A stretch of DNA of 23,405 nucleotides, taken from IMG/VR virus record IMGVR_UViG_3300005912_000454, positions 1 to 23,405 of that record, one strand, 5' to 3'. The stretch comes from a virus. Below, piece after piece: positions 1 to 7,965 of this stretch. The notes beneath the pieces are model-generated. The model had not been told where the DNA came from. It searched no databases and worked only from the letters and a program-made list of their open reading frames with translations. The first letter of the stretch is position 1, and each line of letters opens with the position of its first letter. A program made the position numbers and the translations under genes.

Positions 1-1
1 A

Positions 2-487
2 CACGAACCAAATCCAGAAGACTGTCTAGTACTGCACGGTACAACTGACAACGATCGTTTTAGTTTATTTGATCCCGAACACAAGCATTATTCAAACGAT
101 CCTGTTTGGAACAAATTCATACATTCAGCGTGGGTAGATTATGGTAGCAGTGTTATTCCTGAACACTTTCGAGATGTAGGTAAAAAATTAATTGCTTATA
201 GTGATTGTGAAGAACTACGTCAATACAACTATGAACAAGCTGTTGGATTATTTGATGGTAAGAGTGCTAGATTAAACATACCAATGCTACAATTCCATAT
301 TATGCCACCAGTTACTCCTGTAGATGTTCCTACATTGTTATGGCCTGAGCGTAATTACTGTAGTTGGATAGTAAGACATCCTGAGAAAGAATTAGTCACA
401 TGTCCAGGCGGGCACCCCAATGAAATTGGTCACCAAATGATATCAAAACAGTTGATTCCGGAGATAAATTCTGTTATACTAGTTTGA
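2..487 (+). CDS. SGNH-like protein, C-terminal fragment (5' end outside window)
   Basis: The frame is open from the first complete codon at base 2 to the TGA at 485-487, giving 161 residues without a start, so the gene begins upstream. Near the C terminus is a G-G-H-P-N-E-x-G-H motif, which resembles the last block of SGNH/GDSL hydrolases, where the catalytic His sits in a D/H-x-x-H context. Three other proteins in the window (2845-3576, 13272-14291, 16172-16696) share features of this fold, and this fragment's H-P-N-E-x-G-H closely resembles H-P-T-x-x-E-H in the protein at 13272. No substrate can be inferred. The stop codon overlaps the next start as TGATG, so it is probably cotranscribed and translationally coupled with the primase. 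Confidence 0.6.
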   Translation, partial: HEPNPEDCLVLHGTTDNDRFSLFDPEHKHYSNDPVWNKFIHSAWVDYGSSVIPEHFRDVGKKLIAYSDCEELRQYNYEQAVGLFDGKSARLNIPMLQFHIMPPVTPVDVPTLLWPERNYCSWIVRHPEKELVTCPGGHPNEIGHQMISKQLIPEINSVILV

Positions 488-1464
488 TGTTAGATATCTT
501 ATCTGTTATACCAGGCAAACACAAACAAACTTCAAGTGGATGGGTTTCATTCAATGCAGTCTGTTGCCAGCATAATGGAGAAAGGGCAGATAAAAGAAAG
601 CGAGGCGGTATAAAGCCCGATGGCGAAAACTGGAGTTATCACTGTTTCAATTGTGGATACAAGGCAAGTTTTAAACTGGGCAGAACACTGTCATTTAAAA
701 CTCGTAAGCTGTTGGCTTGGATGGGTGTTGATCAGAACACAATTTCAACACTTAACTTAGAAAGTTTAAGACATAAAGATATTGGTCAGCTAGCAGAAGA
801 TAGAACACAAACTAAACTTACCAAAGTAACATTTAACACATTAGAGTTACCTAAGGAATTAAGACTAATAGAAGAATCAGATCAACCATATGTTGAATAT
901 CTAGAGTCTAGAGCAGTTGATCCAGGTGACTATCCTTATATGATAAGTCCAGACCAAAAAGGTAGACAAGCAGAGCGTATTGTTATACCATATACATATG
1001 ATGGAGTAATAGTTGGCTGGTCAGCTAGATACTTAGATGATAGACAACCAAAGTTTATCAATGAACAGCAACAGGGCTATGTGTTTGGAACTGACTTACA
1101 ACAAGATCATTGGACACAGGCAATAGTAGTTGAAGGTATATTTGATGCACTTAGTCTGAATTGTTTAGCAGTATTACATAATGATATTAATGCAAAGCAA
1201 GCACAACTGATTACCAGCTTGCGTAAAGAAATAACAGTAGTACCAGACCAAGACGAGGCAGGATTAAAACTTGTTGAACGAGCAGTAGAATTAGGGTGGG
1301 CAGTAAGTATGCCTGAATGGCACGAAGGTGTTAAAGATGTAAATGATGCAGTAAAACGTTATGGCAGATTAGGAACTCTGATAACTATTATGAATAACAG
1401 AGAAACTAGTAAGATTAAAATTGAACTTATGAGGAAGAAACTTGTTAAAAGAATACGGAATTGA
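487..1464 (+). CDS. DNA primase, T4 gp61-like
   Basis: This 325-residue protein is close to T4 gp61 (342 aa), which makes the short RNA primers for lagging-strand synthesis. An N-terminal zinc-ribbon is visible (C26/C27, H29, then C53-x2-C56 in H-C-F-N-C-G). A Toprim-type catalytic core follows: V-V-E-G-I-F-D with E216, and the D-x-D motif V-P-D-Q-D-E with D254/D256. I chose the ATG at 487, which overlaps the upstream TGA (TGATG); a TTG at 484 in the same frame would add one residue. The replicative helicase follows directly and overlaps it, as expected for a primosome pair acting at the fork. Confidence 0.88.
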   Translation: MLDILSVIPGKHKQTSSGWVSFNAVCCQHNGERADKRKRGGIKPDGENWSYHCFNCGYKASFKLGRTLSFKTRKLLAWMGVDQNTISTLNLESLRHKDIGQLAEDRTQTKLTKVTFNTLELPKELRLIEESDQPYVEYLESRAVDPGDYPYMISPDQKGRQAERIVIPYTYDGVIVGWSARYLDDRQPKFINEQQQGYVFGTDLQQDHWTQAIVVEGIFDALSLNCLAVLHNDINAKQAQLITSLRKEITVVPDQDEAGLKLVERAVELGWAVSMPEWHEGVKDVNDAVKRYGRLGTLITIMNNRETSKIKIELMRKKLVKRIRN

Positions 1465-2848
1465 CATACAAAGATTATTTCTTGAAATGATGTTGCAAGA
1501 TGCACAGAGTTATACTCGTATACAAAATATCTTTAATCCAGAAAATTTTGATCGTAGTCTAATAGAATGTGCAAAGTTTATTAAAGACCACGCAGACAAA
1601 CATAACACTATGCCTGACATGAAGCAGGTATCTGCTGTTACTAAAATTCAATTGTCACCAATACCTGAAGCCAAAGACGGACACTTTGATTGGTTCTTAG
1701 AAGAGTTTGAAAAGTTTACACGTAGACAAGAATTAGAACGTGCAATTCTAAAATCGGCTGACTTATTAGAAAAAGGTGACTACGATCCTGTAGAGAAACT
1801 AATCAAAGATGCAGTACAGATATCATTAACAAAAGATATGGGCACAGATTACTTCTTAGATCCTAAGGCCAGACTAATGGAAATTAAGTCTAGTAACGGG
1901 CAAGTATCAACAGGCTGGCCAATGTTAGATAGATTGTTGTATGGCGGATTTAACAGAGGTGAACTACAGATATGGGCAGGAGGCTCCGGCTCAGGTAAAA
2001 GTTTGTTTATGCAGAACATGGCAGTAAACTGGGCAATGCTGGGTATGAACGGCTGTTATCTAACACTAGAGTTAAGTGAAGGCTTGTGTGCTATGCGTAT
2101 GGATTCAATGATGACTAACACTGCATCAAAAGAAATATTTAGAGATATTGACAATGTTGAAATGAAAGTTAAACTTGCAGGTAAAAAAGCAGGACACTTG
2201 CGTATTAAATATATGCCAGCACAGTCAACAGTAAATGACATCAGAGCATACATGAAAGAACTTGAAATACAAACTGGTAAAAAGCCAGACTTTCTTTGTG
2301 TTGACTACTTAGATTTGTTGATGCCGGTGAGTGCTAAAGTGTCGCCAAATGATTTGTTTGTTAAAGACAAGTATGTGTCAGAAGAATTGCGTAACCTAGC
2401 AAAAGAACTAGACATTATATTTGTTACAGCATCGCAGTTGAATAGGGGTGCAGTGGAAGAAGTAGAGTTTGATCACAGTCACATTGCAGGTGGGTTGAGT
2501 AAAATTAATACTGCTGATAATGTGTTTGGTATTTTTACAAGTCGTGCAATGCGAGAACGTGGCAGATATCAAATACAGTTAATGAAGACTAGATCAAGTT
2601 CGGGTGTTGGACAAAAAGTAGATTTAGAATTTAATGTAGATACATTGCGTATCACAGATCTGGGTGAAGAAGGGCAGAGTGATTACAATAGACCATCACC
2701 GAGCGGCAGTAAAATTATGGACTCAGTTAAATCTACTAGCACAGTGTCTGATGGAGCAACAGAATCTAAAAAAGAAGACGGTAAAGTAACAGCTGACATA
2801 CAAAGTAGCAAATTAAAAAGTCTACTAAGTCAGATTAAAACCCAATGA
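1442..2848 (+). CDS. Replicative DNA helicase, T4 gp41 / DnaB-like
   Basis: The 468-residue protein matches the size of T4 gp41 (475 aa), the hexameric 5'-3' helicase that works with gp61 primase. A Walker A motif G-G-S-G-S-G-K-S lies at residues 180-187. A Walker B-like stretch F-L-C-V-D-Y-L-D-L-L lies near residues 284-293, followed by a T-A-S-Q-L-N-R motif typical of RecA/DnaB folds. The N-terminal ~130 residues form a helical DnaB-type domain. The start is a TTG at 1442, supported by GAGGA at 1431-1435 six bases upstream; it overlaps the primase by 23 bases. The last ~50 residues are Ser/Thr/Lys-rich and probably disordered. Confidence 0.9.
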   Translation: MLKEYGIDIQRLFLEMMLQDAQSYTRIQNIFNPENFDRSLIECAKFIKDHADKHNTMPDMKQVSAVTKIQLSPIPEAKDGHFDWFLEEFEKFTRRQELERAILKSADLLEKGDYDPVEKLIKDAVQISLTKDMGTDYFLDPKARLMEIKSSNGQVSTGWPMLDRLLYGGFNRGELQIWAGGSGSGKSLFMQNMAVNWAMLGMNGCYLTLELSEGLCAMRMDSMMTNTASKEIFRDIDNVEMKVKLAGKKAGHLRIKYMPAQSTVNDIRAYMKELEIQTGKKPDFLCVDYLDLLMPVSAKVSPNDLFVKDKYVSEELRNLAKELDIIFVTASQLNRGAVEEVEFDHSHIAGGLSKINTADNVFGIFTSRAMRERGRYQIQLMKTRSSSGVGQKVDLEFNVDTLRITDLGEEGQSDYNRPSPSGSKIMDSVKSTSTVSDGATESKKEDGKVTADIQSSKLKSLLSQIKTQ

Positions 2849-3576
2849 AGATCTACACATTTGGCGATGGATTTGCATCAGGACATATATGGCCTGAATG
2901 GCCTCAACTCTTAGATGCACTCACTGGCTCCGTAGAAAACTACGGACACATTGGAGCTGGTAATGAGTTTATCTTTAATTGTGCAATCAAAGCGGCCGTT
3001 AAGGCAAAATCGGATGATATATTTTTAGTTCAATGGGCTCAGTCTAATAGATTTGATAAACTATTAGAAGATGAGTATTCAACAACTATTAAACAAGCTG
3101 ATCCAATATATAAGGATATAGAAGCAACAGTGTTTGGTCAAACTTGGTGGAGTTCAAGTGCATCTAAACTAGAAATAATTAAAAGTTATCATCGATTAGT
3201 TGGACCAACCCAGTCTCAAAATAGATCTAAATTATTTGCTATATCCTTATCACACACGTTAAAATCTTTAGGGATTAAACATCTATACTTTTCAACTTAT
3301 GCTGTTGACTTTTTAGACAAAGACACAGAAGTATTACCTTGGGTTGACACCGATGGTATGGAATCGTATTCTCAAAAATTTTCTAATAGAGGCGATGAAG
3401 TGCAACCAAAACCCATTATTCATTTAACCTATCTTAAAGAAAAAATATTACCTAAATTAAATATTAAACTAGATCAAAAGATAGTTGATCTTGTCGATGG
3501 CATTGAATTTATTGCTTATGATCCTGACAGAGAAGAGAAATGGAAAGACTCATTATTAAAGATATGCAATGTATAA
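2845..3576 (+). CDS. SGNH-like protein with altered nucleophile block
   Basis: A 243-residue protein with an ATGA overlap with the helicase stop. The N terminus has F-G-D-G-F, where an SGNH hydrolase would carry the G-x-S nucleophile motif; here position 9 is Gly, so this copy may be catalytically inactive or use a nearby Ser. A second Gly-rich block (Y-G-H-I-G-A-G-N) and the strand F-L-V-Q-W-A-Q-S-N-R-F-D match equivalent segments of the proteins at 13272 and 16172. A possible terminal His lies in P-I-I-H-L near residue 191. The role is unknown; such proteins recur in marine myoviruses and could act on surface glycans. Family assignment rests on motif order only. Confidence 0.55.
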   Translation: MKIYTFGDGFASGHIWPEWPQLLDALTGSVENYGHIGAGNEFIFNCAIKAAVKAKSDDIFLVQWAQSNRFDKLLEDEYSTTIKQADPIYKDIEATVFGQTWWSSSASKLEIIKSYHRLVGPTQSQNRSKLFAISLSHTLKSLGIKHLYFSTYAVDFLDKDTEVLPWVDTDGMESYSQKFSNRGDEVQPKPIIHLTYLKEKILPKLNIKLDQKIVDLVDGIEFIAYDPDREEKWKDSLLKICNV

Positions 3577-4246
3577 TCTAGTATGTTTCCCTCATTATAC
3601 CTGTGGCGGAATGTTATGCGACATATTAAACGATTCGTTTTCAGTGGTTAGTATATATAACGGAGGAATAGCAAGCCTCCACCACGACGCTGGCAAGATA
3701 GGAGATACTGAATCAATTTTTGAAGAATTCGATCAGAAAAAACTGTTTACTAAATTAGAAAAGTGGGGTAAGCCTGAATGGATAGGTACACATTGTTGGT
3801 TAGGAAACACACCGTTAGAATCTGTTAACAGTATTATTAATATTACTACATCAACGTATAAGAGTAGACTCTATAGGTGGATCAGAGCAGTTAACCATTA
3901 TTATATTCCCAGTGACCCTTGGCTAGCAGAGACAGGCAACGATCAGGGGTATAGAGATAAAGCTAAAGAAACAGCTAAAAATTATCTTAAACCATTTAGG
4001 CCAATTAAACTAGATAAGGTAATTAACTTAGAATTCTCTGACATTGTAGAGATGAAACCAGAATTCATTAGTGTTATACAAAAATATAATTACAAGCAAT
4101 CAATTAACCGATGGCAAGAACAGAACTCATTCTTGTATAATCAAAACCTTTTAAGAAGTTTCGAAGCTGAGGTATTTCATGAGGCAGAACATGAAATAAA
4201 TCTTAAAGAATATTATGTTTATGAAGTTGATAAATATACAAACTAG
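3569..4246 (+). CDS. Hypothetical protein, weakly sulfotransferase-like
   Basis: This 225-residue protein starts inside the end of the upstream gene (8-base overlap). It begins with a hydrophobic strand followed by F-P-H-Y-T-C-G-G-M-L, placed where a sulfotransferase PAPS-binding loop would be. Further on it has W-I-G-T-H-C-W and then I-I-N-I-T-T-S-T-Y-K-S-R-L-Y-R-W, an arrangement reminiscent of the strand plus basic helix that binds the 3'-phosphate of PAPS. These are resemblances, not diagnostic motifs. There is no signal peptide or membrane segment. It sits in a run of small, tightly packed unknown genes. A nucleotide-binding transferase is plausible but unproven. Confidence 0.35.
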   Translation: MYNLVCFPHYTCGGMLCDILNDSFSVVSIYNGGIASLHHDAGKIGDTESIFEEFDQKKLFTKLEKWGKPEWIGTHCWLGNTPLESVNSIINITTSTYKSRLYRWIRAVNHYYIPSDPWLAETGNDQGYRDKAKETAKNYLKPFRPIKLDKVINLEFSDIVEMKPEFISVIQKYNYKQSINRWQEQNSFLYNQNLLRSFEAEVFHEAEHEINLKEYYVYEVDKYTN

Positions 4247-4261
4247 AGAGAATAATAAACC

Positions 4262-4507
4262 ATGCAAAAAAAGACTAGAAGTATATTAGACGAACTAAAT
4301 GACTTGCACATTCCAAAAGATAAAACACATCTTGTTGAAAGCCGTGCCAGTAATATTATCCAGTCAGCAATTAATCTGTTTGAACAGATTGATATGGCAT
4401 ACGACAGAGACCAAGCAGACGACCTTCAACGTAAGTTCGTTAACGCTATTAAAACTAGAGATCCAAAAAAGTTTTATAGGTCAGTGAGACGTAAAGATGA
4501 AGATTAA
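4262..4507 (+). CDS. Small conserved-type phage protein, unknown function
   Basis: An 81-residue, strongly charged, mainly helical protein (many Lys, Arg, Asp, Glu). A purine-rich GAGAGAA stretch lies 5' of the ATG. It overlaps the next gene by 11 bases, so it belongs to the same operon as the putative packaged proteins downstream. I see no catalytic motif, signal peptide, membrane segment or I-x-E|A signal. An alternative frame (4299-4487) inside it is a shadow. Function is not recognisable. Confidence 0.6.
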   Translation: MQKKTRSILDELNDLHIPKDKTHLVESRASNIIQSAINLFEQIDMAYDRDQADDLQRKFVNAIKTRDPKKFYRSVRRKDED

Positions 4508-5075
4508 TGAAATTACAGAAGCAGGCATACTAGACCGACTTGTTAAAGGTACCAAAGCGGCTGTACAAGGGTACACACAATCTAAGGACACTCGTGTAAA
4601 CGCTCAGGCAATAGCACAAATGTCGCAAGTGGCCGCAAGAGCTTGGGGCAAGATGAAACAAAATTTAGAACGTATCAATGATTACAACCCCCTAACAAAA
4701 CAACAAGAGACACAACAGTTAACTAAATGGATAGACGATAATCTATTAGGATCTTATCAATTAAAAAGCACCGGCGGTGACTTTCAGGGAATAGTTGCTA
4801 ACCTAGTAAACAAGATCACTAGTGATCCAAAACAAACAGAACAATCATTTAGCACAATATTAACTAATGCAAGCAAGTTAGCATTAGATCCAGAATCGGA
4901 ACCATCACGTGCACCGCAAGCGGGCCAATTGGCAGGAGCTAACACTGCTCCATTTAAAGTTGTGGGGGATATTGCCACAGCAGGTAACATGGAATTGAAT
5001 CTTAAAGATCCGCAACAACGAGAAATATACGATAGAATCAGAGATGAAGTTGCTAAAGGCGACATAAAAGCATGA
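4497..5075 (+). CDS. Putative internal/packaged head protein with N-terminal processing motif
   Basis: A 192-residue protein of unknown family. Its N terminus, M-K-I-N-E-I-T-E|A-G, contains I-T-E followed by Ala, which fits the T4 gp21 prohead-protease consensus (I/L)-x-E|(A/G). It resembles the short capsid-targeting sequences of T4 internal proteins such as IPIII. The next two genes start with similar motifs. Cleavage would leave a mature chain starting at residue 9 or 10. The body is Gln/Ala/Asn-rich and largely helical with no catalytic motif. It overlaps its neighbours at both ends (11 bases upstream, ATGA downstream). Packaging with the DNA is inferred from the motif alone. Confidence 0.55.
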   Translation: MKINEITEAGILDRLVKGTKAAVQGYTQSKDTRVNAQAIAQMSQVAARAWGKMKQNLERINDYNPLTKQQETQQLTKWIDDNLLGSYQLKSTGGDFQGIVANLVNKITSDPKQTEQSFSTILTNASKLALDPESEPSRAPQAGQLAGANTAPFKVVGDIATAGNMELNLKDPQQREIYDRIRDEVAKGDIKA

Positions 5076-6877
5076 TAATACTTGAGGGTGGAAACGTATT
5101 CAAAGACGAAACCGGAACACCTTTAACTCAAAGGATTAATCTTGCGGATGTCAAACCAACAGTACAACAGTTAGAAAAACTTACTGGACTGTCTCTATTA
5201 GATAATATGTTAGGTAGTACAGGAAACACTGCGACCAGTGGAGACTTAGATCTAGCAGTTGATGTTACAAAAATTACAAAAGACCAATTAATACAGTCAT
5301 TGAAGGCAAAGGGCGTTGACGATAAAGATATCGCTAAGTCGGGCGACAGTGTGCATTACAAAGCACCTATAAAAGGTGATCCAACAAATGGTTACGTGCA
5401 GACAGACTTTATGTTTGGTAATCCACAATGGCAGAAGTTTAGTTTAAATGTTGTTGGTAACAGCGAATTCAAAGGTGTACATAGACATATACTATTAGCA
5501 AGCATTGCTAAAGCAAGAGGCCTCAAGTGGAGTTACAAGTACGGACTTGTAGTTAGAGAATCTAATAAAGTGTTGTCAACAGACCCAGACGAAATTGCTA
5601 GAATATTAATTGGTGGTACACGAAAAGATCTAGGATCAGTTGAGACTATTATAGCCAGAGCTAAACAAGATCCAGAATATGAAAAACTAGTAGCTGATGC
5701 TAAAGAAACATTTGAAAGAGATGGATTAGTGTTAGAAGATGCCAACGATGCAAACTTTATGGCACGCCTTAGAGATCGTATTGTTAATCAAGGTATGGAA
5801 GTTATCATTGAAGGTGCTCGTATAGAACATCCTGAAGATATGATATTTGATGGTGCTAGTCAAGGTGCACTTAAGGCCATTGCTACTTTAAGATCATTAC
5901 CTAAGCAAGCCGCCGACATTACAATTAAATGGGACGGCAAGCCTGCAATAATATTTGGACGTAATCCTCAAGGACAGTTTGTGTTAACAGACAAGTCAGG
6001 ATTTACTGCTAAAGGCTACAACGGTCTAGCAACAAGTCTTGAACAATTAGAAAAGATAATGCAACAACGTAGTGGCGAACGAGGTGACCTTGTTAACATG
6101 TATAAAACTATATGGCCTGCACTAGAAGCACAAACACCAAAAGGTATGAAAGGTTATCTTATGGGCGACTTGCTATATGTAGGTACACCAACTGAAAGCA
6201 ACGGTAAGTATACCTTTACTCCAAACACAGTTTCTTATGCAATAGATAAAAGAACAGACCTAGGTGATCAAATAGGTAACAGCATAGCCGCATTGGCAGT
6301 ACACACATTTAAAAGAAGTCCTGAAGATGCAGGACAACCATTCAGCGATATTGCACAACTAGGACAAGGACAGGTATTAATACTAGGTCCTAAAATGTCA
6401 CAAACACCAACTGTTGATGTGCCAGAAGCACAACTAAGTGAACTTGAATCAACAATAAGAAAGAACTCAGATAAAATTGATGTGTTGTTTAATCCAGCAA
6501 GCCTACGTGAGTACCAACTTGCTAACTTACCAGCACTAATGAAACAGTACGGTAATGCTAAAGTACGACAAGGTAACTTTAGTAATATGGCAGAAGGCTT
6601 TTTAGAGTTTGCATCAACTAAAGTAACTCCACAAAAATTAGAAAGACTAACTAAGTTTTGCACAGACAATGCTCGTGCATTAGAACTAGTGTTTACATTG
6701 TTTAGAATGATAGGTGCTATTAAAACTAAAATTGTTAGACAACTAGACGGTGCTAGTTCAGGTATAGAAGCAAGCATAGATGGCGAACCAGGACATGAAG
6801 GATATGTTACTAGCGGTATTAAACTTGTAGATAGATTAAGATTTTCAAAATCAAACTTTGCAAAGAACATACAATAA
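5072..6877 (+). CDS. Two-domain protein: nucleotidyltransferase-like plus ligase-like domain, possibly packaged and processed
   Basis: A 601-residue protein. Residues 48-113 carry a Pol-beta/MNT-type nucleotidyltransferase signature: G48-S49, then G-D-L-D with D58 and D60, and a third acidic residue in V-Q-T-D-F (D112). The second half has I-K-W-D-G-K-P near residues 285-291, matching motif I (K-x-D-G) of covalent nucleotidyltransferases such as ATP-dependent ligases. It also has G-Y-L-M-G-D-L-L (361-368) and, near the C terminus, H-E-G-Y-V (575-579) followed by I-K-L-V, resembling motifs IV and V, though the spacing is longer than in classical ligases. The N terminus M-I-I-L-E|G-G fits the prohead-protease consensus, and a second match (I-I-E|G at 245-248) lies between the domains right after an in-frame Met242 (ATG at 5795). 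This may be a fusion of two formerly separate packaged proteins. Substrate unknown. Confidence 0.6.
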   Translation: MIILEGGNVFKDETGTPLTQRINLADVKPTVQQLEKLTGLSLLDNMLGSTGNTATSGDLDLAVDVTKITKDQLIQSLKAKGVDDKDIAKSGDSVHYKAPIKGDPTNGYVQTDFMFGNPQWQKFSLNVVGNSEFKGVHRHILLASIAKARGLKWSYKYGLVVRESNKVLSTDPDEIARILIGGTRKDLGSVETIIARAKQDPEYEKLVADAKETFERDGLVLEDANDANFMARLRDRIVNQGMEVIIEGARIEHPEDMIFDGASQGALKAIATLRSLPKQAADITIKWDGKPAIIFGRNPQGQFVLTDKSGFTAKGYNGLATSLEQLEKIMQQRSGERGDLVNMYKTIWPALEAQTPKGMKGYLMGDLLYVGTPTESNGKYTFTPNTVSYAIDKRTDLGDQIGNSIAALAVHTFKRSPEDAGQPFSDIAQLGQGQVLILGPKMSQTPTVDVPEAQLSELESTIRKNSDKIDVLFNPASLREYQLANLPALMKQYGNAKVRQGNFSNMAEGFLEFASTKVTPQKLERLTKFCTDNARALELVFTLFRMIGAIKTKIVRQLDGASSGIEASIDGEPGHEGYVTSGIKLVDRLRFSKSNFAKNIQ

Positions 6878-7443
6878 TGGAATTTATTAAAGATATTACA
6901 GAAGCAAGAATGTATCGTAGACTAGGTCAACTAGCAGGCAAAAATGTCAGCGAGTTAGCTAGCCAAACATTCACACACCTATTGATGTTAAGATCATTAT
7001 ATGATCTAGATAAACCTAAAGCAGTTAAGTATGCTAAAGAAATAGTAAACAATTTAAACTTTAATGGCTTCAGAGCAAGTATGCCTGATTTATATAACAT
7101 GCTGGTCATGATTATAGAACAACACAAATATGCCGACAAGCTGTTTAACAATTGGGAAATAACTGTTCCTGAAATGCGTATTAAACGAGTAATTAGATCT
7201 ATGTCTCAAGGAGATTTAGATTCAAACGACTTTGCCCAACTAATGTTAATTCTACAACGCAAGTTTCCAAACCTAGACGGTGATCAAATGCGTATGCGTA
7301 GAATGGTGCAAAATACTACAAAATCCACATCATCAGACCGCAAATGGATGCAAAAACGCCTCTTACAGATGTCGAGAAGAGTAGTTAATTCAGACTTACA
7401 CCAGCTATATCAACAGGTTAGCGGAGTAAAACTAGACACATAA
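6877..7443 (+). CDS. Basic putative packaged protein with N-terminal processing motif
   Basis: A 188-residue, strongly basic, helical protein of unknown family. Its first residues, M-E-F-I-K-D-I-T-E|A, fit the T4 prohead-protease/capsid-targeting pattern, as in the two genes before it. The remainder is rich in Arg, Lys, Met and Leu, compatible with a nucleic-acid-associated internal protein. The ATG overlaps the preceding TAA as TAATG, and the gene closes an operon that is followed by a new late promoter. No enzymatic motif is visible. The packaged role is inferred from the signal and the composition. Confidence 0.5.
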   Translation: MEFIKDITEARMYRRLGQLAGKNVSELASQTFTHLLMLRSLYDLDKPKAVKYAKEIVNNLNFNGFRASMPDLYNMLVMIIEQHKYADKLFNNWEITVPEMRIKRVIRSMSQGDLDSNDFAQLMLILQRKFPNLDGDQMRMRRMVQNTTKSTSSDRKWMQKRLLQMSRRVVNSDLHQLYQQVSGVKLDT

Positions 7444-7519
7444 TTTTGGTAATTTCAGCTAAATAAGTGCAGGGAAGAAACAAATTCCCATTTATTAGGA
7501 GAAATACAAAATGGCAACA
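7441..7519 (+). repeat. Direct repeat copy 1: late promoter, leader hairpin, RBS and start codon
   Basis: This segment aligns with 7966-8044 at a constant offset of 525 bases, with two mismatches near its start and identity from 7457 through the first three codons of the gene. It contains GCTAAATAAG (late promoter), a short GGGAA/TTCCC stem (7472-7476 with 7485-7489), and AGGAG at 7497-7501, nine bases before the ATG. The repeat reflects duplication of a whole transcription unit, since the downstream genes and terminators are also paralogous. Confidence 0.9.
7458..7467 (+). promoter_or_regulatory. T4-type late promoter for the first small-protein gene
   Basis: The sequence GCTAAATAAG contains the TAAATA core of T4-like late promoters (consensus TATAAATA). 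With the usual 6-7 base spacing, transcription would start near 7471-7472, so the mRNA would begin at or just before the GGGAA/TTCCC hairpin. An identical copy sits at 7983-7992. Confidence 0.65.
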
Positions 7520-7867
7520 TTAACAAGATCACATCCAGTAGCAACAAGTAACAATACTGAATCAATAGGTAACCTACAATTTTTAACAGTAGATTATGTA
7601 GCAACAGCGGCTTCAACAGGCCCTGAAGGTGCACAGGCGGCTGTACTTAAAGCAGTTGCGGCAACAGCAACAATTGTAGCCGTCGGCCCAATGTTAGACA
7701 CAAACTCACAACAAACATTTGCTGTTGAAGCAATTAGTGGTGACAACGTGGTTGCGTCAACATTGCAAACAGCAATTCGTGCATTAGGCACAGTTGACTC
7801 AGTTGATCTAAGTAATGCAACAGCTACACTTACACTATTAGGTATCTTAACAGCGGCAGTAGTTTAA
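7511..7867 (+). CDS. Small Ala/Thr/Val-rich protein, tandem paralog 1
   Basis: A 118-residue protein rich in Ala, Thr and Val, predicted mostly beta strand. It is clearly paralogous to the protein encoded at 8036-8383: both begin M-A-T-(L/V)-T-R-(S/T)-H-P-V and share G-N-L-Q-F, T-G-P-E, Q-T-F-A-V-E and A-L-G-T-V-D-S. Its own late promoter, strong RBS (AGGAG) and dedicated terminator suggest high late expression, as for an abundant virion or decoration-type protein. No signal peptide, cysteine or catalytic motif is seen. The family is not recognised. Confidence 0.75.
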   Translation: MATLTRSHPVATSNNTESIGNLQFLTVDYVATAASTGPEGAQAAVLKAVAATATIVAVGPMLDTNSQQTFAVEAISGDNVVASTLQTAIRALGTVDSVDLSNATATLTLLGILTAAVV

Positions 7868-7887
7868 ATAATACAGTAAGAATTTAG

Positions 7888-7916
7888 AAACCCTGCTTTT
7901 TAAGTGGGGTTTTTAT
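7888..7916 (+). terminator. Rho-independent terminator after paralog 1
   Basis: AAACCCTGCTT pairs with AAGTGGGGTTT around a three-base loop, with two G-T wobbles, and is followed by a T run. It lies 20 bases after the stop codon of the first small-protein gene. A near-identical hairpin follows the second paralog at 8400-8428. Confidence 0.85.
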
Positions 7917-7965
7917 TGGCTAAAACTAGCTATATCAACTAGTTACCGCTATCACCCAGGTTAAA

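Noticed and set aside
4299-4487. 62-codon + strand frame inside the small gene at 4262-4507
   Set aside because: It is fully contained in another frame of a better-supported gene with proper operon junctions, so it is treated as a shadow.
6268-6870. 200-codon open frame on the - strand
   Set aside because: It lies antisense to the two-domain protein gene, has no RBS and has a composition expected from the reverse of AT-rich phage coding DNA.
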